A stretch of 64,000 nucleotides of DNA from Apostichopus japonicus (GCF_037975245.1 NC_092571.1:10735917-10799916); one strand, 5' to 3'; shown: positions 35,001 to 47,589, counted from the stretch's first letter. The notes: generated from the letters alone by a model not told the origin. Numbers and translations are program-made.

Positions 35001-35673
35001 TGTTATGTAACCCACTTATTCATCTACCCTATTACGTAATATAAGTTACCATTCAAGTCTCCGAGTCTTCCGATTGTTACGATCCCAGATGTGCTCACGC
35101 GCTCTACATAACTGGAACTCGCCAACAAAGTGTTTCTGCGGACTTCATGAATATTCATATCTTACTGGAACATTCCTTTACACTCTGGGTATAAAAGCCG
35201 AAGACGCCCGATTGAGCGCCCTCTCCGTTTTCTCCGTTCGTTCCGTTCAGAGGTTGTCGCCACACCTCTGATGGTTCCTTGGCTTGATTACTGTGCCCAT
35301 TTTAAACACAGTATATATTTAACTCTATACTTTTGTCGGAACTCCGACCTACTCACTCTAATGGATTCGCGTCGCTCTATCTGAACTTTATCTACATCCA
35401 GCCGAACTACTGCTAAAGCAAACCTGGACACTATCCGCCTAGAACTATAAGGTAACTCAAGAAATAAGCAGAAACTCTCCCCCCGGTTCTCCAAGTCCAG
35501 AAAGACGTTAATTGAATTAAGAATCTATAGTTATGTATTATGTTCATATTTATACTTTGTTCTGCCATGTAAATAGCTTATTAAATGCTTTAAACTTACT
35601 TTCATCCTCGTGTTCTCCTTTTTATGTCACGTGATCTGTTCTCCACATTAAGTCTGAGAACGGTCACGTAACA
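35001..35673 (+). repeat. 5' LTR of Gmr1-like retrotransposon
   Basis: Starts TGTTATGTAACC and ends GGTCACGTAACA, an imperfect 12-base inverted border of the TG...CA type. It contains a TATA box. Right after it, TGGGGGCCTATCCGGGAA (35679 on) resembles a tRNA(Pro)-type primer binding site with a few mismatches. No 3' LTR is present in the window. Confidence 0.75.
35190..35197 (+). promoter_or_regulatory. TATA box in the LTR
   Basis: TATAAAAG sits within the LTR, about 540 bases before the gag ATG, followed by a C/T-rich stretch suitable for transcription start. Position fits an LTR Pol II promoter; untested. Confidence 0.55.
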
Positions 35674-35733
35674 TAATTGGGGGCCTATCCGGGAATTCGA
35701 ATTAGACGAACTTCCTTAATTCAGACATTCATT

Positions 35734-36876
35734 ATGTCTTTCGATTTGAAAAAGTTTATCGATACGCCATCTATTGATGAGCTCAATTCTCTTAAAAAAT
35801 CTGACATTATTCAGGTTGCCAAACATTTTCAAGTTGACTTTAAAACGAACATGAGAAAGGATGAAATTAAGAAGTTAGTAGCAGAACATTTGGTTGATGA
35901 AAATGAATTAGAGGAATCGGAACTTGGGGATTTGTCCTATGTGAGCTTTAGTCAGGGTGCAAGCACGTTAGAGTTGAGAAAATTAGAGCTACAACTACAA
36001 GCCCAAAAAGATATTAAATTGATGGAAATTGAAATGGAGAAAGAAATCAGATTGAAAGAATTAAATTTAAAATCATCGGCTGCAGACCCTGGCTCACCCA
36101 TTTCCCTGGTTTCTGGTTTACACATCAGTAAATATTTGTCTCTAATTCCTAAGTTTAAAGAAGTTGATGTAGACAATTTCTTTTGTCATTTTGAGAAATT
36201 GGCGCATTCGTTGTTATGGCCAAAAGATAAATGGGTACTGTTGATTCAAAGTTCTTTTATTGGCAAGGCACAAGAAATTTATTCTGCATTATCTCTGGCA
36301 GATAGCCTTGATTATGATATTGTAAAAACAGCAGTTCTTAATGCTTATGAACTTGTACCTGAAGCGTATAGGCAAAAGTTTCGAAATTTCAAGAAACAAC
36401 CAAATCAAACTTATGTTGAATTTGCTCGGGTGAAAGAAACTCATTTCAATCACTGGTGTTCTTCTAAAGAGGTTCAGGAATTCGAGGAACTGAGACAACT
36501 TATGCTGGTTGAAGAGTTCAAAAACTGTCTAAGTAACGAAATTAGAGTTCACCTTGATGAACGCCAAGTTGATTCTTTATCTAAAGCTGCTGTAATGGCA
36601 GACGATTATACCCTCACTCACCAATCTTTTAGAAATGTAACAAATAAGTCGCATCTTAATTATGTTAGGGCTAGTAATCCTTCCAAGTCGTATGATTCTG
36701 TTAACAAACGGCAATCATACCCAAGTCGCAGAAAAGACGACTATGTCAGCTCTAACAGGGTTGACCCTGGTGTACCTGTTTGTGGTTATTGTCGTAGGAA
36801 AGGTCACCTAATGGCAATTGTTTCAAATTGGCTAGAAAGAGAGAACGGGAGAGGGAAATGTCACCAAATGCATTAG
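35734..36876 (+). pseudogene. Gag of Gmr1-like LTR retrotransposon (frameshifted end)
   Basis: The first good ATG is at 35734 (MSFDLKKFIDTPSID). The protein has an N-terminal helical region, a charged coiled-coil-like stretch (LELRKLELQLQAQKDIK), a capsid-like central part (YVEFARVKETHFNHW) and a zinc knuckle CGYCRRKGH. A one-base loss near 36811 shifts the frame just before the last zinc-knuckle cysteine. The original gag and pol were probably one continuous frame. Gag packages the element's RNA in cytoplasmic particles. Stop at 36876 is in the shifted frame. Confidence 0.8.
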
Positions 36877-38573
36877 CAATTGTAGATAGATCACCCCATA
36901 AGCTTGTAACACCTGTGAGAACTGGCAAAATTACTAGGCGTACTAATGAAATCCAAGACGAATTTTTACCATTTGTCTCTGATGGTTTTGTATCTCTTAA
37001 CGAGGATCTCCCGCCTGTGAAAATTAGGGTATTACGGGACACGGGTGCTGATCAATCTCTGCTATTGGAAGGCATATTGCCACTGTCTGAACAAACATCA
37101 GCTGGCGGAGATGTATTGCTTCAGGGGGTGGGGTGTATTTCTATTCCTGTGCCAGTTCATAACATCCATCTTCAATCAAACATTGTATCGGGTATGGTTA
37201 TGGTGGGTGTTAGACCATATCTTCCTGCAAAAGGGGTGCAGTTTCTCTTAGGCAATGATTTGGCAGGTGGCAGAGTAATAGTCAATCCAATTGTCATTGA
37301 CAAGCCGAGCACTTGTGATAACACAGAGCAGTTACAGAAAGAAATTCCTAATCTCTTCCCTGCATGTGCTGTGACTCGCGCTATGTCTCAAAAACTTCAA
37401 GAAGTTTCAAATTCGGATCATTCTTCCTTTTCAAACGAGACTAACTCCAAACATAGGGAGTCTCCTAAGAAATGTCCTCCAAAAGAGGCTTTCCATAATT
37501 CCCAAGCGGAATTTAATTTGGCTGATACCTTTTTGGGTCGCCTTTATAATGATCCCGACCCTCCTTTGGGTCCCCTAAGTTCGTTACCAAACGGTGTGAA
37601 CCAAGAACAGTCAAACTCTGTTCCTTTTGAGGTGTTCTCTTCTGATTCCCTGTCAAGAGAACAACTCCTGTTAGAGCAGGAAAAAGATCCTGAACTAACC
37701 TTGCTGTGCGACAAGGCAATCACCGAGGACGAAGCAGAAAACGTCCCGGTTTGTTTTTACCTTAAAAAGGGTATATTAATGAGAAAGTGGAGACCACCAG
37801 ATGTATCCGCATTTGATGAGTGGCGAGTTTATCACCAAATGGTCGTTCCTAAAGTCTATAGGTCTGATGTATTAAGTTTGGCACATGAGACGCCTTTTTC
37901 TGGTCATCTTGGCGTTAACAAAACATACCACCGTATTTTGAATCACTTCTTTTGGCCAAATCTTAAGAAAGATGTTTCTTATTTCTGTAGAACATGTCAT
38001 ACATGTCAACTAGTGGGTAAACCGAATCAAACAATCCCACCAGCACCACTTAAACCAATTCCCGCTTTTGAAGAGCCTTTTAGTAGAGTGATCATAGATT
38101 GCGTCGGTCCTCTACCGAAAACTAAATCTGGTAACCAGTATATGCTTACTATAATGTGCGCATCGACAAGGTTCCCCGAAGCTATTCCTGTTAGGGATAT
38201 TAAGGCTAAGACCGTGTGTAAGGTTTTGATTAAATTCTTTACTTTGGTTGGTTTACCAAAGTCTGTTCAATCCGATCAGGGTTCAAATTTTATGTCAAGA
38301 GTTTTCCAACAAGCTATGTATCAGTTGAATATTAGACAAGTTACATCTAGCGCTTATCATCCACAAAGCCAAGGTGCGTTGGAAAGATTCCACCAAACAT
38401 TGAAGAGTATGATTAGGACATATTGTTTTGAAAATGTAAAAGATTGGGATGAAGGTGTTCATTTCTTAATGTTTGCTGCCCGAGAGTCAATTCAAGAGTC
38501 ATTAGGGTTTGTCATGTCTGTAAGTTCAAGTACAGACTTCACAGAGCATGTGAGATTGCCAGAGAAAACCTAA
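36828..38573 (+). pseudogene. Pol of Gmr1-like element: protease then integrase, no RT
   Basis: Continues gag in the next frame. Domains: aspartic protease with VLRDTGADQSLLL (catalytic D-T-G) and FLLGNDLAGG; a linker; integrase zinc-binding domain (HETPFSGHLGVNKTYH, then CRTCHTC); integrase core with catalytic Asp in IIDCVGPLP, Asp in SDQGSNF and Glu in HPQSQGALERFHQ. Integrase follows protease directly, the Gmr1-type order, in which RT and RNase H come last. A small deletion with frame change near 38515 breaks the end of the core; the original frame resumes near 38525-38620, then stops at a (TA)n tract. RT, RNase H and 3' LTR are lost. Confidence 0.85.
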
Positions 38574-38619
38574 AGAGTGCTCAAAATAGCATGAAACTTA
38601 GATATGACAAACGTGCGAT

Positions 38620-38621
<2 letters not shown>

Positions 38622-38670
<49 letters not shown>
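38622..38670. repeat. (TA)n microsatellite at retrotransposon break
   Basis: About 49 bp of TA directly at the point where Gmr1-like homology ends. Confidence 0.9.
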
Positions 38671-38672
<2 letters not shown>

Positions 38673-38969
38673 CTCTGTAACTAAAATTTACATTGTATTG
38701 AATCTATGTGTTTATTCGTGAAGTGATAAACCAAAAAAACAAACCAAAAAAAACACGAAACGAACCGTGCACGTCACACATAACATTGGCCACCTTATAT
38801 ATGGAATGAATCACTTCCGATCCAACACATGGATCGTTGGAGAAAAGGATGCATTTTGCATCCTGACCTCCGTACACCTGGTATACATATATGATCCAAC
38901 ACCATTTGTTATCGGTCGTGTCTATTGGCACGTGCACGTGCCAATAACAACCGTTATTGTTACGTTGAC
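38671..38969. other. Short non-coding stretch
   Basis: No gene. Includes TTGGCACGTGCACGTGCCAA, a perfect 20-base palindrome at 38925-38944. Confidence 0.5.
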
Positions 38970-39790
38970 CAGGTGCGTATCCAGGGGGGGGGCGTTGGGG
39001 GCGCGCGCCCCCCGGGTAAGGAAAAGAGGAGAGAAAGAAAAAGAGAAGAAAAAAGGGAAAAGGAGGGGAAAAAAGAAAAGGAGGAGAGGAAGGAAGGGAA
39101 AAGAAAAAGAAAAAAGAGAGAAAAGGGAGAAAAGGAGGGAGTAGAAGATAGCCAAGACCTCGGGAAGAGAAAGATCCCTATTATATACACAGGGTAGCCA
39201 GTGACAGATCAAGGATTACGGAGGGGGTGTGCGCCTCACCCTACCCCTTACCCCGACAACTCCATTTTTGACGTTTCCGTTTTTCCTCTCTCACTAATGT
39301 ACTTGAACTCGACCGAGTCGTCGGGGAACATAACGCATTTCGGGAAGGGGGCGACCGCCCCCCCCCCGAGCAAATTTTCTTTATGACATCGCTAGTAATT
39401 TCAAAATAGACAATGCTTAGATGCAACTTACAAGGCCTGGGAAGTGTCATTTCCAGCGATCTGGGAGGCATTTTCGGGCAAAATTTTTCTTGTACGCTTC
39501 GCGCCAACTCATGGTGGCGCTTCGCTTAGATAGTTTGCCTACAGGCTTCGCCCTCCCTTGGCACTTACTCGCTACACGCCTGTTCGAATTTGTAAAGCAA
39601 AGAGCAGATATAACATCATATCAATGAGCATTGAAATGCATATGTTCCACGATGTACAGCCTCAAAAACTGTCAATGTGTGTAGTCAAAGGCGTAGGAGC
39701 CAGATTGGATTTGGGGGCTGTAATGACTTGCCCGAAAAAAAAGCCAAAATTTTTCGCGCGCGAAGCGCGCATTCAACATGTCGATGCCAA
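38970..39790 (-). repeat. Mosaic repeat, inverted partner of 4305-5226
   Basis: Reverse-complement match to 4305-5226, including the purine tract, GGTAGGGTGAGGCGCAC block, hairpin cassette and the start of a family 2 element. It may also lie within a larger TIR element: CAGGTGCGTATCCAGG at 38970 and CCTGGATACGCGCCTG ending at 40794 are 16-base inverted ends with one mismatch, and TTGAC flanks both sides (38965-38969, 40795-40799). Confidence 0.6.
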
Positions 39791-40118
39791 TATCACATAG
39801 GCAAGATCGGTCATTACATTGTATGGCATCGTGTACCGCACGGTCCGTCAAAGTTGCACAGTATACCGCCGGATGCTAATGTAAACAACCAAATGTCTTA
39901 TGTAGATGGAGAAAAAGCATACAGATCCATTTATGTCAAAACTCTCTTTTACAGTAGTAATGTCGGCCAAGCTTACAACTTCATTTAAATTACCAAGGAG
40001 ATCATTTTAAGCTATTCATTGCTATTTATTTTTCTTTCAGTAGGTGCCCCAAAAAAAATGGGAAAACAATTGGGGGGGGGGGGCTGCAGCCCCGCCTCCT
40101 ACGGGACCTACGCCTATG
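39686..40118 (+). mobile_element. MITE family 2 copy (433 bp)
   Basis: Starts CAAAGGCGTAGGAGCC and ends ACCTACGCCTATG. Flanking 8-mers TGTGTAGT and AGTGAAGT match at 6 of 8, consistent with an old target duplication. Shares the GCCAAAATTTTTCGCGCG block with 4330 and 31670. No coding capacity. Confidence 0.65.
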
Positions 40119-41102
40119 AGTGAAGTGTTCGGTTTCGATATACCTGATATCGAAAATATCTGCTATTTTTCTGTTCCTTCAACAAGATTTGTAAAAGCCA
40201 TTATAAGAGGTTGCAATATTTCTACACCAATAAATTAACTGTGTCGGAATTTTCGAAAATTTCCTCACCAACATTCTTCATCATACTTTCCTCTACTCGT
40301 TCAATTTTGACCTGTCTGTGTTAGGGGTTCAAGGAGGTTTTTCTATATTGGTTGTCTATAGATTGAATTTTGTGCAACATTATGGGTATGTTTTCAAGTG
40401 ATTTTATTCACGAGAAAAGTGAATTTTCAAATTCTCAACAAGTAATGGGCTTAAAACCTTGAAAAGTGGGGCTTTCGGATATTGTGGGCCGTGACGTAGA
40501 ATAACCTACAAAAGCAATGATCCATAGGACATGCAATGAGGTCGAACATGATGTGTGACTGGTGACAATCTTCAAAAAGGTTATGGATGGAAAAAACTTT
40601 TGGGAAATACTTGGTTCTCAGGCAAAAGTGTACATCTGGTTGCTCATTTTCAAGCCCGAGAAGTGCCATTTCCGGTGATCTGGGGGGTATCAAAACCAGA
40701 AATTTTCTTGTACGCTCCGCGCCAACCGATGGTGGCGCTCCGCTTAGATAGTAATTCGCGCCCCCCGGGTTAGAAAATCCTGGATACGCGCCTGTTGACG
40801 TACCAATAAGCATCGATATTCGCACGAACATGCTTGTGCTTATACACAGTGACTTTGCACACGAAGGCGTACCAATAAGGATTGTTATTCGCACGAACGT
40901 GTATGTGGGTATAAGTAGGCATATAGTGATTAGAAAATCACTGCCAATAAACATTTATATTCGCACGAATATTCGCACGAATCTTTGTTTTAATTGTGGC
41001 CTCTTTTGGCCCCTTTTTGCCTTTGATATTATGGCGCCCCTTTTGGCTTTATCGGCTCTTAGAAAGTCTTCTCTAAGGGTCATGCAAGGCCGTTGTCATA
41101 TT
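40119..41102. other. Repeat-rich stretch without genes
   Basis: Contains a hairpin cassette at 40701-40752 (-) and four ATTCGCACGA words at 40818-40985, related to a hairpin at 57335. No coding exon is supported. Confidence 0.5.
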
Positions 41103-41285
41103 CAGGGACGTAGCTTAAAGGGGTTTGGGGTGGTTCACCCTCCCAACTGGGAAAAATATGATGGTGGCAGGGCAAAAAATTACATGTCGCTGGGCAAATC
41201 AGTATTGAAAATTTGCAATAAACCAAGTAACAATTTCACAGGGCAAAGCTAAGGGCCTTAACCTCCGAATATTTGATATGAAGTG
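41103..41285 (+). mobile_element. MITE family 1-like end
   Basis: CAGGGACGTAGCTTAAAGGGG is a family 1 terminus. The following 180 bp do not match the other copies clearly, so only one end is supported. Confidence 0.4.
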
Positions 41286-41763
41286 ATGCCCCTGGTCATG
41301 TAAGAGTAGGGTATAGTTTTGATTATCGTGGCTTAATTAGCCCCGAAAATTCACCCTCTTCCGACGCAGCTATGACAGTTGATTTGCACGAGCTTGTTCT
41401 TGTGTAGTAGTGCACGAGAGAGGTATTTTTCATGGTATACGTTACAATGTAATTGTAATGGAATATGTATGTCTAGTTTTACTCTATCGAGGCGGTAATT
41501 GAGTTTTAATATTATCGTTATTATTCAAAATCGAGGCGGCACAGACAGGCAGGCAGGGCCGTAGTATCTGGGAGGGGGCAGGCGGAACATGTCCCCCAAG
41601 TTTTCAGCAGATGATTGAAAATCTAGTGTGTAGTTGATGTAGTTTTGTGACGTAATACATACGTTAATATGCTGGCATAGTCGCAATATTGACTGAAGTA
41701 CAAATCATATCGAAATTCCTTGCACCTAACCCCCCCCCCTCCCCTCTCCTTCCCCACACATCA
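41286..41763. other. No recognised gene
   Basis: A/T-rich sequence with a C-run at 41731; nothing coding. Confidence 0.4.
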
Positions 41764-42015
41764 GGCGCGTAGCCAGGATTATACCAAGGGAGGGGCAAAA
41801 CTGTATCTAAGCGTAGCGCCACCATGAGTTGGCGCAAAGCGTATAAGAACATTTTGGCTGAAAATGCCTCCCAGATCGCTGGAAATGGCACTTCCCAGGC
41901 CTTGTAAATTGCATTTTAGCATTTTCATTTTTGAAAATACTAGCGATATCATAAAAACATTAAACAATAAACAATATGCTCAAGGGGGGGGGGGGGGGCG
42001 GCTGCCCCTCTCGAT
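41764..42015 (+). mobile_element. Partial MITE with hairpin cassette
   Basis: Starts CAGGCGCGTAGCCAGG (like the ends at 4513 and 40794), carries the cassette at 41801-41860 and a block matching 4630-4740, and ends in a (G)n tract near 41985. The right terminus is not identified. Confidence 0.55.
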
Positions 42016-42789
42016 GTGGAAAACTAACCTCCCAAGGGGAAGAACTATTTTCAAGTTTTAGGTATGAATTTTGAAGAAATTTGAAAGAAATTGTTGTGTT
42101 TCCTGTGGCCCTATTGTGGTACTAATCATAATTATTTTTTTCACTTCATAGATTTTTTGTCACTTTAATTTTTGGCATGTTATGCCTACTTTCTTTGTAA
42201 TTTGCCTCCTCTACTCAATTTTTTTTCGTAAGGGCTATGACACTTAATTATTAAAGATGGTAGATTATCAGTTGGTAAATCACGTCGATGAAATTTCTTG
42301 GCCCTTTTTGTTCGAAGAATTAAATAGAAATCTGTTATAACATTTGAAGTTGCAATCTTAGAAAAGAAAATTCATTGCTCAAAATTCACTGAAAACAGAT
42401 TTATTTCATTATCTTTCACTTTAACATAGTGACAAAAATCAAAGACTATAGAAAACACTCAACAAAATTTGAAACTTAATGTATGAGAGCTTGGTAACTA
42501 ATGACAAAAGTACTTTCCACAACACCCCTTTAACTTTCTGCCTAAGCTCTTCTCTCAGCCTCATTCTCCCATCCCCAAAGTTGCAGTCTGAGTACGATAT
42601 ATGAAACATAAAATGGAGAGCAGAAACATTTACAGAGGAAACATTTATTAGGTGAAAGGCACACTTTGGGTAATGGCAATGCTTTGGGTAAATACAAAGG
42701 TTCATTAAAGGCACACCATTTATAAAAATATTTTACAAATCTTCTTGAAAAAGATTGTTACCAGACAGCTTTTAGTTTCAAACCAGAAT
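42016..42789. other. No recognised feature
   Basis: A/T-rich sequence, no supported gene. Confidence 0.4.
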
Positions 42790-44950
42790 TGCTATGGTAG
42801 GAAAATTGTACTGTCATCTGGATACTATCAAACTAAAGAAAGACATAATTGTTTCCTGCAAGTAAACAAGATAAAAGGCAATACATCAGTAAATGAGATA
42901 CACAAATACTTAAGCAAGACACCAATTCTAGATAGTTAGTATAATCTTTAAACACCTCTGATTTCCTGTTTTAACTTTGTGCTTAGTTCTGTGTGCCCTT
43001 CATTTCCATATTGAACTCCAAAAAATGCTTTTGTTTTATATAATAAATATCATATCAGAAATGAATACTAAATGAAAGAATACAAATATTTACAATAAAG
43101 CAAGAAAACAATTCTAGAACTTTAAACACCTGTACTTTGGCAATGATCTAAGAGCAAGTTTCTACTTTAGTCATATGTGGACCCCTTGTTTATACATAAA
43201 TAGTTATGTTACAAACTATCCTTCAAACTTACTTGAAGAATATTTTCCACATATGAAAATATTGAATAAACCTGGTCATCCTGCATCTCCCAAGTAATAA
43301 AGTTAAATGCCAAAAAAAAAAAAAAACTTTTCATCCTTATACTATCAAACAAAATGATAAAAAGGAAATATTTCCTGAGTTTTGGATGAAACATGAAATG
43401 TTCGGTGTTTGATTAAAAATAATACATCAGACATGAATACTAATGAATACACATTAAGTTGGTTAACAACATATCCATTATAAATATTATATCAGAAATG
43501 AATACCAACAATTCTTGATAGTTTGAGTAATCTTTAAACACCTCTACTTTGGCAATGATCTGTTTTAGTCATACGTGCACCCCTTTTCTATACACAAGTA
43601 TGTATGTTACAAAGTATCTTTCAAACTCATTTGAAGAACATACGAATGGAAAGCACAAAATGTTAGTCCTTAAAGATTTTCAAAATAATAAAAATTTGAA
43701 TAGCACATATAAAGCTTAGTAAAGTAATCATACTGTTATCTGACTACCATCAAACATTAAAATATGAAAGCCATTTCCTGAGTTTGCGAGACAAGAAAGA
43801 GATGCATGAATGTCTGAAAAAAGTATTGCATCAGAAATGAATACTACATGAAGTATACAAATATTTACAATTAAAGCAAGAAAACAATTCTTGATAGTTT
43901 GAATGATATTATAATACCTGTACTTTCAATGGCAATGATCTAAGAGCAAGTTTCTGTCATATGGGCACCCCTTTTCTATACACACATACGTATGTTACAA
44001 ATTATCTTTTAAACTTATTTGAAGAACATTTAAATGGTAAGCATTGGCATAAAATGTAATCCTTAAAGATTTTGAAAAAAAACATAAAAATCTGAATAGC
44101 ACTATTAAAGCTTATGAAAGAAATCATACTGTTATCTAAATACCATCAAACACAAAAATTTCTTGAGTTTTGGAACCAAAAAAAATGCTTGTTTGTCTGG
44201 AAATAAATATTATAATGAATAGTAAATGAAGTATGCAAGTATTTACATTAAAGCATGAAAACAAATCTAGGTAGTTGATATAAAACTCCTCTGCTTTGGC
44301 AATGATGAAAGGGCAAGTTATAGTCATTTGTGCTCCCCTTTTTTATATACTTAAATAGTTATGTAACAAACTATCCTTCAAACTAACTTGCAGAAATTTT
44401 CCAAATATGAAAAATTGGAACAACCCCGATAAAGTTTAGTGAAAAACAAAATTCATATTGACCAATTCATATTTCTCACCCTTGCACTATCAAACAAAAT
44501 GATTACAACCTTAGTTTTGGACGGAAATTGTGATGCTTTGCTGTTTGATTTAAAAATAATACATCAGATATGAATACTAATAAATATAAAACAGTAAAGC
44601 TTCAAACGATCCTTAAAATTGATTGAAAAAATACATGAATGTAAATCATTGGCATAAAATAGAAGTCTTTAAAGACTTTCCAAATAATAATAGTTTGCAT
44701 AGCACACATAAAGCTTAGGAAAGAAGTCATACTTTCATCTTACTGCAGTACTTTTGAACATAAAACCTAAACAAGTGTTTAGTCAGATGGCAAAATCTTT
44801 TCAAACGCACCTGCTTTGACAATGATTTTGGTTAATTATAATAAGATCAACAAGCTTTGAGATAATTTTTGGAAGTCTATGAATGTAAAGTCATAGGATA
44901 AACCATCCTTAATTCTTTTTACAATATCAAAATCTTTAAAATGAAACTTC
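42790..44950. repeat. Degenerate tandem repeat, about 370-420 bp period
   Basis: The words CTTTGGCAATGATC (43134, 43550; variants near 43928, 44294, 44813), CATACTGTTATCTGA, CTATCCTTCAAACT and AGAAATGAATACTA recur in the same order about five times with many differences. It lies downstream of the 3' end of the SWIM-Ulp1-PHD gene. Very A/T-rich and non-coding. Confidence 0.65.
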
Positions 44951-45199
44951 TTCTTTGGCATTAGTTTGGTTGAAAGGAAAAAGTAAAATTGTAGAATGAA
45001 TGGAAAGTAGCAGTGGCAAGAAATATAAAAATATTTTTATGATACATTAAACAAATATCTTTCACATATCATGGTCATGTGACTGAAGCTGCAAATATGT
45101 GTACTTACACTTACATGAAGGGTGAGAAACCTTAATAGAGCAAATATAAGTATCTATGCTATTTAGATATGTGAAGGTTATTACGTCCTTAACACTCGA

Positions 45200-45688
45200 A
45201 AGGTAGAATCTTTTTCAGAAAATTCATCCTTTTTAGATCCAACATGAAGAGTAATTATCTGAACACTATACAGCTATAAAAAAGTTTATTGAAAAGGGGT
45301 AAATACTTGGTTTTGAAATAATAAGATGTGTCAACAGGTGTAAGTAATATATATGCAACATTGTTGTCTCTGAAAGTATGAGAAATAATATCCTGCAGTA
45401 ATTAGACAAGGGTTATGGTAAAGACGCAAAACCTTCTGATAATAAGTTGTTTCACCCTTTCAGAAAATAACAATAAACAATTCACAAACAAAGAGTTTGC
45501 ATAAGAAAATTTCATATTCAACCACTACAACCTCATCAAATTTATGCATGAAATATGCAAACTATGGAGTTAAAATTCAAAATGCTGTTAAATGATCAAT
45601 CTTTAACCGATTTAAATGATTTTTTTGTCATTTTCTTTATTTTGAATATTTTAAAGCAATTTAGCCTATGTGGCATGTCCATAGCACT
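45200..45688 (-). mobile_element. TTAA-flanked MITE, copy 3 (partial)
   Basis: Its end AGTGCTATGGACATG, read on the minus strand, starts at 45688 with TTAA at 45689-45692. About 300 bp match copies 1 and 2 in order (TGATCATTTAACAGCATTTT, ATGCATAAATTTGATGA, GTCTTTACCATA). The far end is not recognisable. Confidence 0.6.
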
Positions 45689-46031
45689 TTAACTGCTAAG
45701 GTCAAATGTTTTGCTCAGTGGTTTGATAAACCAGTGGTGATGTATTGGCTCGAATTGAAACCACCAGGAATTGAACCCAGGAATCTAGCTTGCATAGCCA
45801 AGTCTTTGACCATTTAAGGTCACTTTTTCACATCAAGTATAATCAAAAAGTGAAATCATGGATTCCTTAAAGCAAGACCAGATTTCATTAAATTGTTTCA
45901 TATATGAGACTTGTAATCAAGTTAACATTAAGAACCAACTTCCCATTAAATGTATGCTAAAAAGTAAATGAAAACAAACGTATACTTGAGGAACTTCCTT
46001 ACTTTTACTTGAATACCATGAAAATCACTAA

Positions 46032-46304
46032 CTATGATATGCACAGTACACAATAAAAAGAACCTCTTGGGACAATAGACAGACTGACACATTCAGTGTG
46101 GCACCATCGGTTGCAAGTGTCGCACTGCACCCACTGTAAAAATTGTGATCGGGATGGCTTTCTACAGAATGGCATGTCACACATGCTGTCTTTGTTAGAT
46201 CGGGAGTTCTTCAAAAGACGTCTTTTGATATACTTCCGGTACCATGCAGCATGAAGTTGTCTCATAACGGCAGGGTTCACACCACACAAGAGGGCTTCTG
46301 CATT
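46032..46304 (-). CDS. Exon 6: protease tail and PHD finger
   Basis: Acceptor AG at 46306-46305, phase 0; stop codon at 46034-46032. It continues the protease (NAEALLCGVNPAVMRQLHAAW), then a basic stretch (YIKRRLLKNSRSNK), then a PHD-type zinc finger: C-x4-C (CDMPFC), C-x2-C (CDTCNRW), H-x2-C (CHTEC) and final C-x2-C (YCVLC), i.e. C4-H-C3 spacing. PHD fingers usually bind histone H3 tails in the nucleus. The exon is fully open. Confidence 0.8.
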   Translation of the reverse strand, partial: NAEALLCGVNPAVMRQLHAAWYRKYIKRRLLKNSRSNKDSMCDMPFCRKPSRSQFLQWVQCDTCNRWCHTECVSLSIVPRGSFYCVLCIS

Positions 46305-47382
46305 CTGTATTAAACAAAGACAAAATTTATTTTGCATCAGCTTGACTAAAATTGATAATTCACTTATCTCAAAAGTGAGAAGAACTTTATATAGACTTGT
46401 ATACTTGGTACAGTAGATAGGCTGCCCATAATGAGTAGATGATCCCTATTGTTTTTCATGGAGGTCAAAAGTGATTTCAGGTCAAGAAATGTCCAAGTCT
46501 GAAAACCTTGTTTACCTTTTATCTCAAGGAGTAGAAGATAATTGAACTTCAAACTTGATATGTTGGTAGCTGTTGGTGAGTAGATGAACCCCATTGTTTT
46601 CACAAAGGATAAAGGTCATCTGAGGTCAACATGTCACAGTCTGAATTGAATGTAATGTAATCCAAAAATTGCAAAATATGTTAGTAATCAAATTAGTGCA
46701 AGTAGAAGGTGACTGAACTTACAAACTTAGTTTGTTGGTAGCCCTAGTTGAGTAGAGAATCCGTCATGGAGGTCAAAGGTCATTTGTGGTCAAGAAATGT
46801 TGAAATTTAAAACCGTTTATATATGATATCTCAAAAAGTAAAACTTTGTAGAACTTTCTATGAAGTACAAAGGTTGCCCAAATTGAGTAGATGAGCCCTA
46901 TTGTTCTGAAAATATTGTTAACATGATGTCTGAAGAAGTAAAATTGAACATCAAAATAGTACACAGTAATTTCACATGAAACCATATCAATATTAAATGA
47001 CAATGCATGAAAAAGTATATTCTGTGGGCAAGGAATTTCTAATACTATTGGCTTTAGCCATGGAATTTCCAAGAAATTATTGGAACTTTATTCCAAATGT
47101 ATAAACAGTTACTATGAATATCTGCCATATGTGAAATTTTTCTGATCAGTGTTAAGGAAAATGGAAGAGTCACAAATAAATCTCTATTTTGTGTCTAGTA
47201 TAGATAATGAAATAAAATTTAAAAGCTTTTTTATTATTTTTCAAGTAGTCGAGATAAAGTTGTTCCTGAATTTAAAAGGACCAAGCTCAGAACAAATTTG
47301 GCCTAATGGGATTGTTTAATATAACCCCAACTACCAGTGCAGTCTGTGATGCTCCACCTATATATTACAAAAATTAGTTTAC
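46305..47382 (-). other. Intron 5 with GGTCA-rich degenerate repeats
   Basis: Bounded by GT (47382-47381) and AG (46306-46305). The inside repeats about every 180-190 bp the words GGTCAAAAGTGATTTCAGGTC, AGTAGATGA and TTGTTGGTAG with many differences. Confidence 0.5.
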
Positions 47383-47500
47383 CATCAGAACAAACACTCC
47401 ACAGCTGTGACTGTCATATTGTTGGCCACTTTTAGACGTCACTTTTCGGCAATCTGGTAGCTGAAAAGCTGTCTTCTGGTTCCTAGTCTGTATGAACTTA
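47383..47500 (-). CDS. Exon 5: Ulp1-type protease catalytic Cys
   Basis: 118 nt, entered in phase 2 and ending in phase 0 (GT at 47382-47381). It encodes KFIQTRNQKTAFQLPDCRKV, then GQQYDSHSCGVFVLM: the conserved Gln of the oxyanion hole six residues before the catalytic Cys in HSCGVF. Matches the end of C48 (SUMO/ubiquitin-like protease) domains. Open. Confidence 0.8.
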
Positions 47501-47589
47501 CTTCCAAAAAATATATAAATAAAAGAAACATTACCAAAACACAGTTTTGTCATTACAAATAACATTGTAAATCATGTTCCCATGTTTAA

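Noticed and set aside
46364-47072. Minus-strand small genes in intron 5
   Set aside because: They fall in degenerate GGTCA-type repeats between two well-supported exons.
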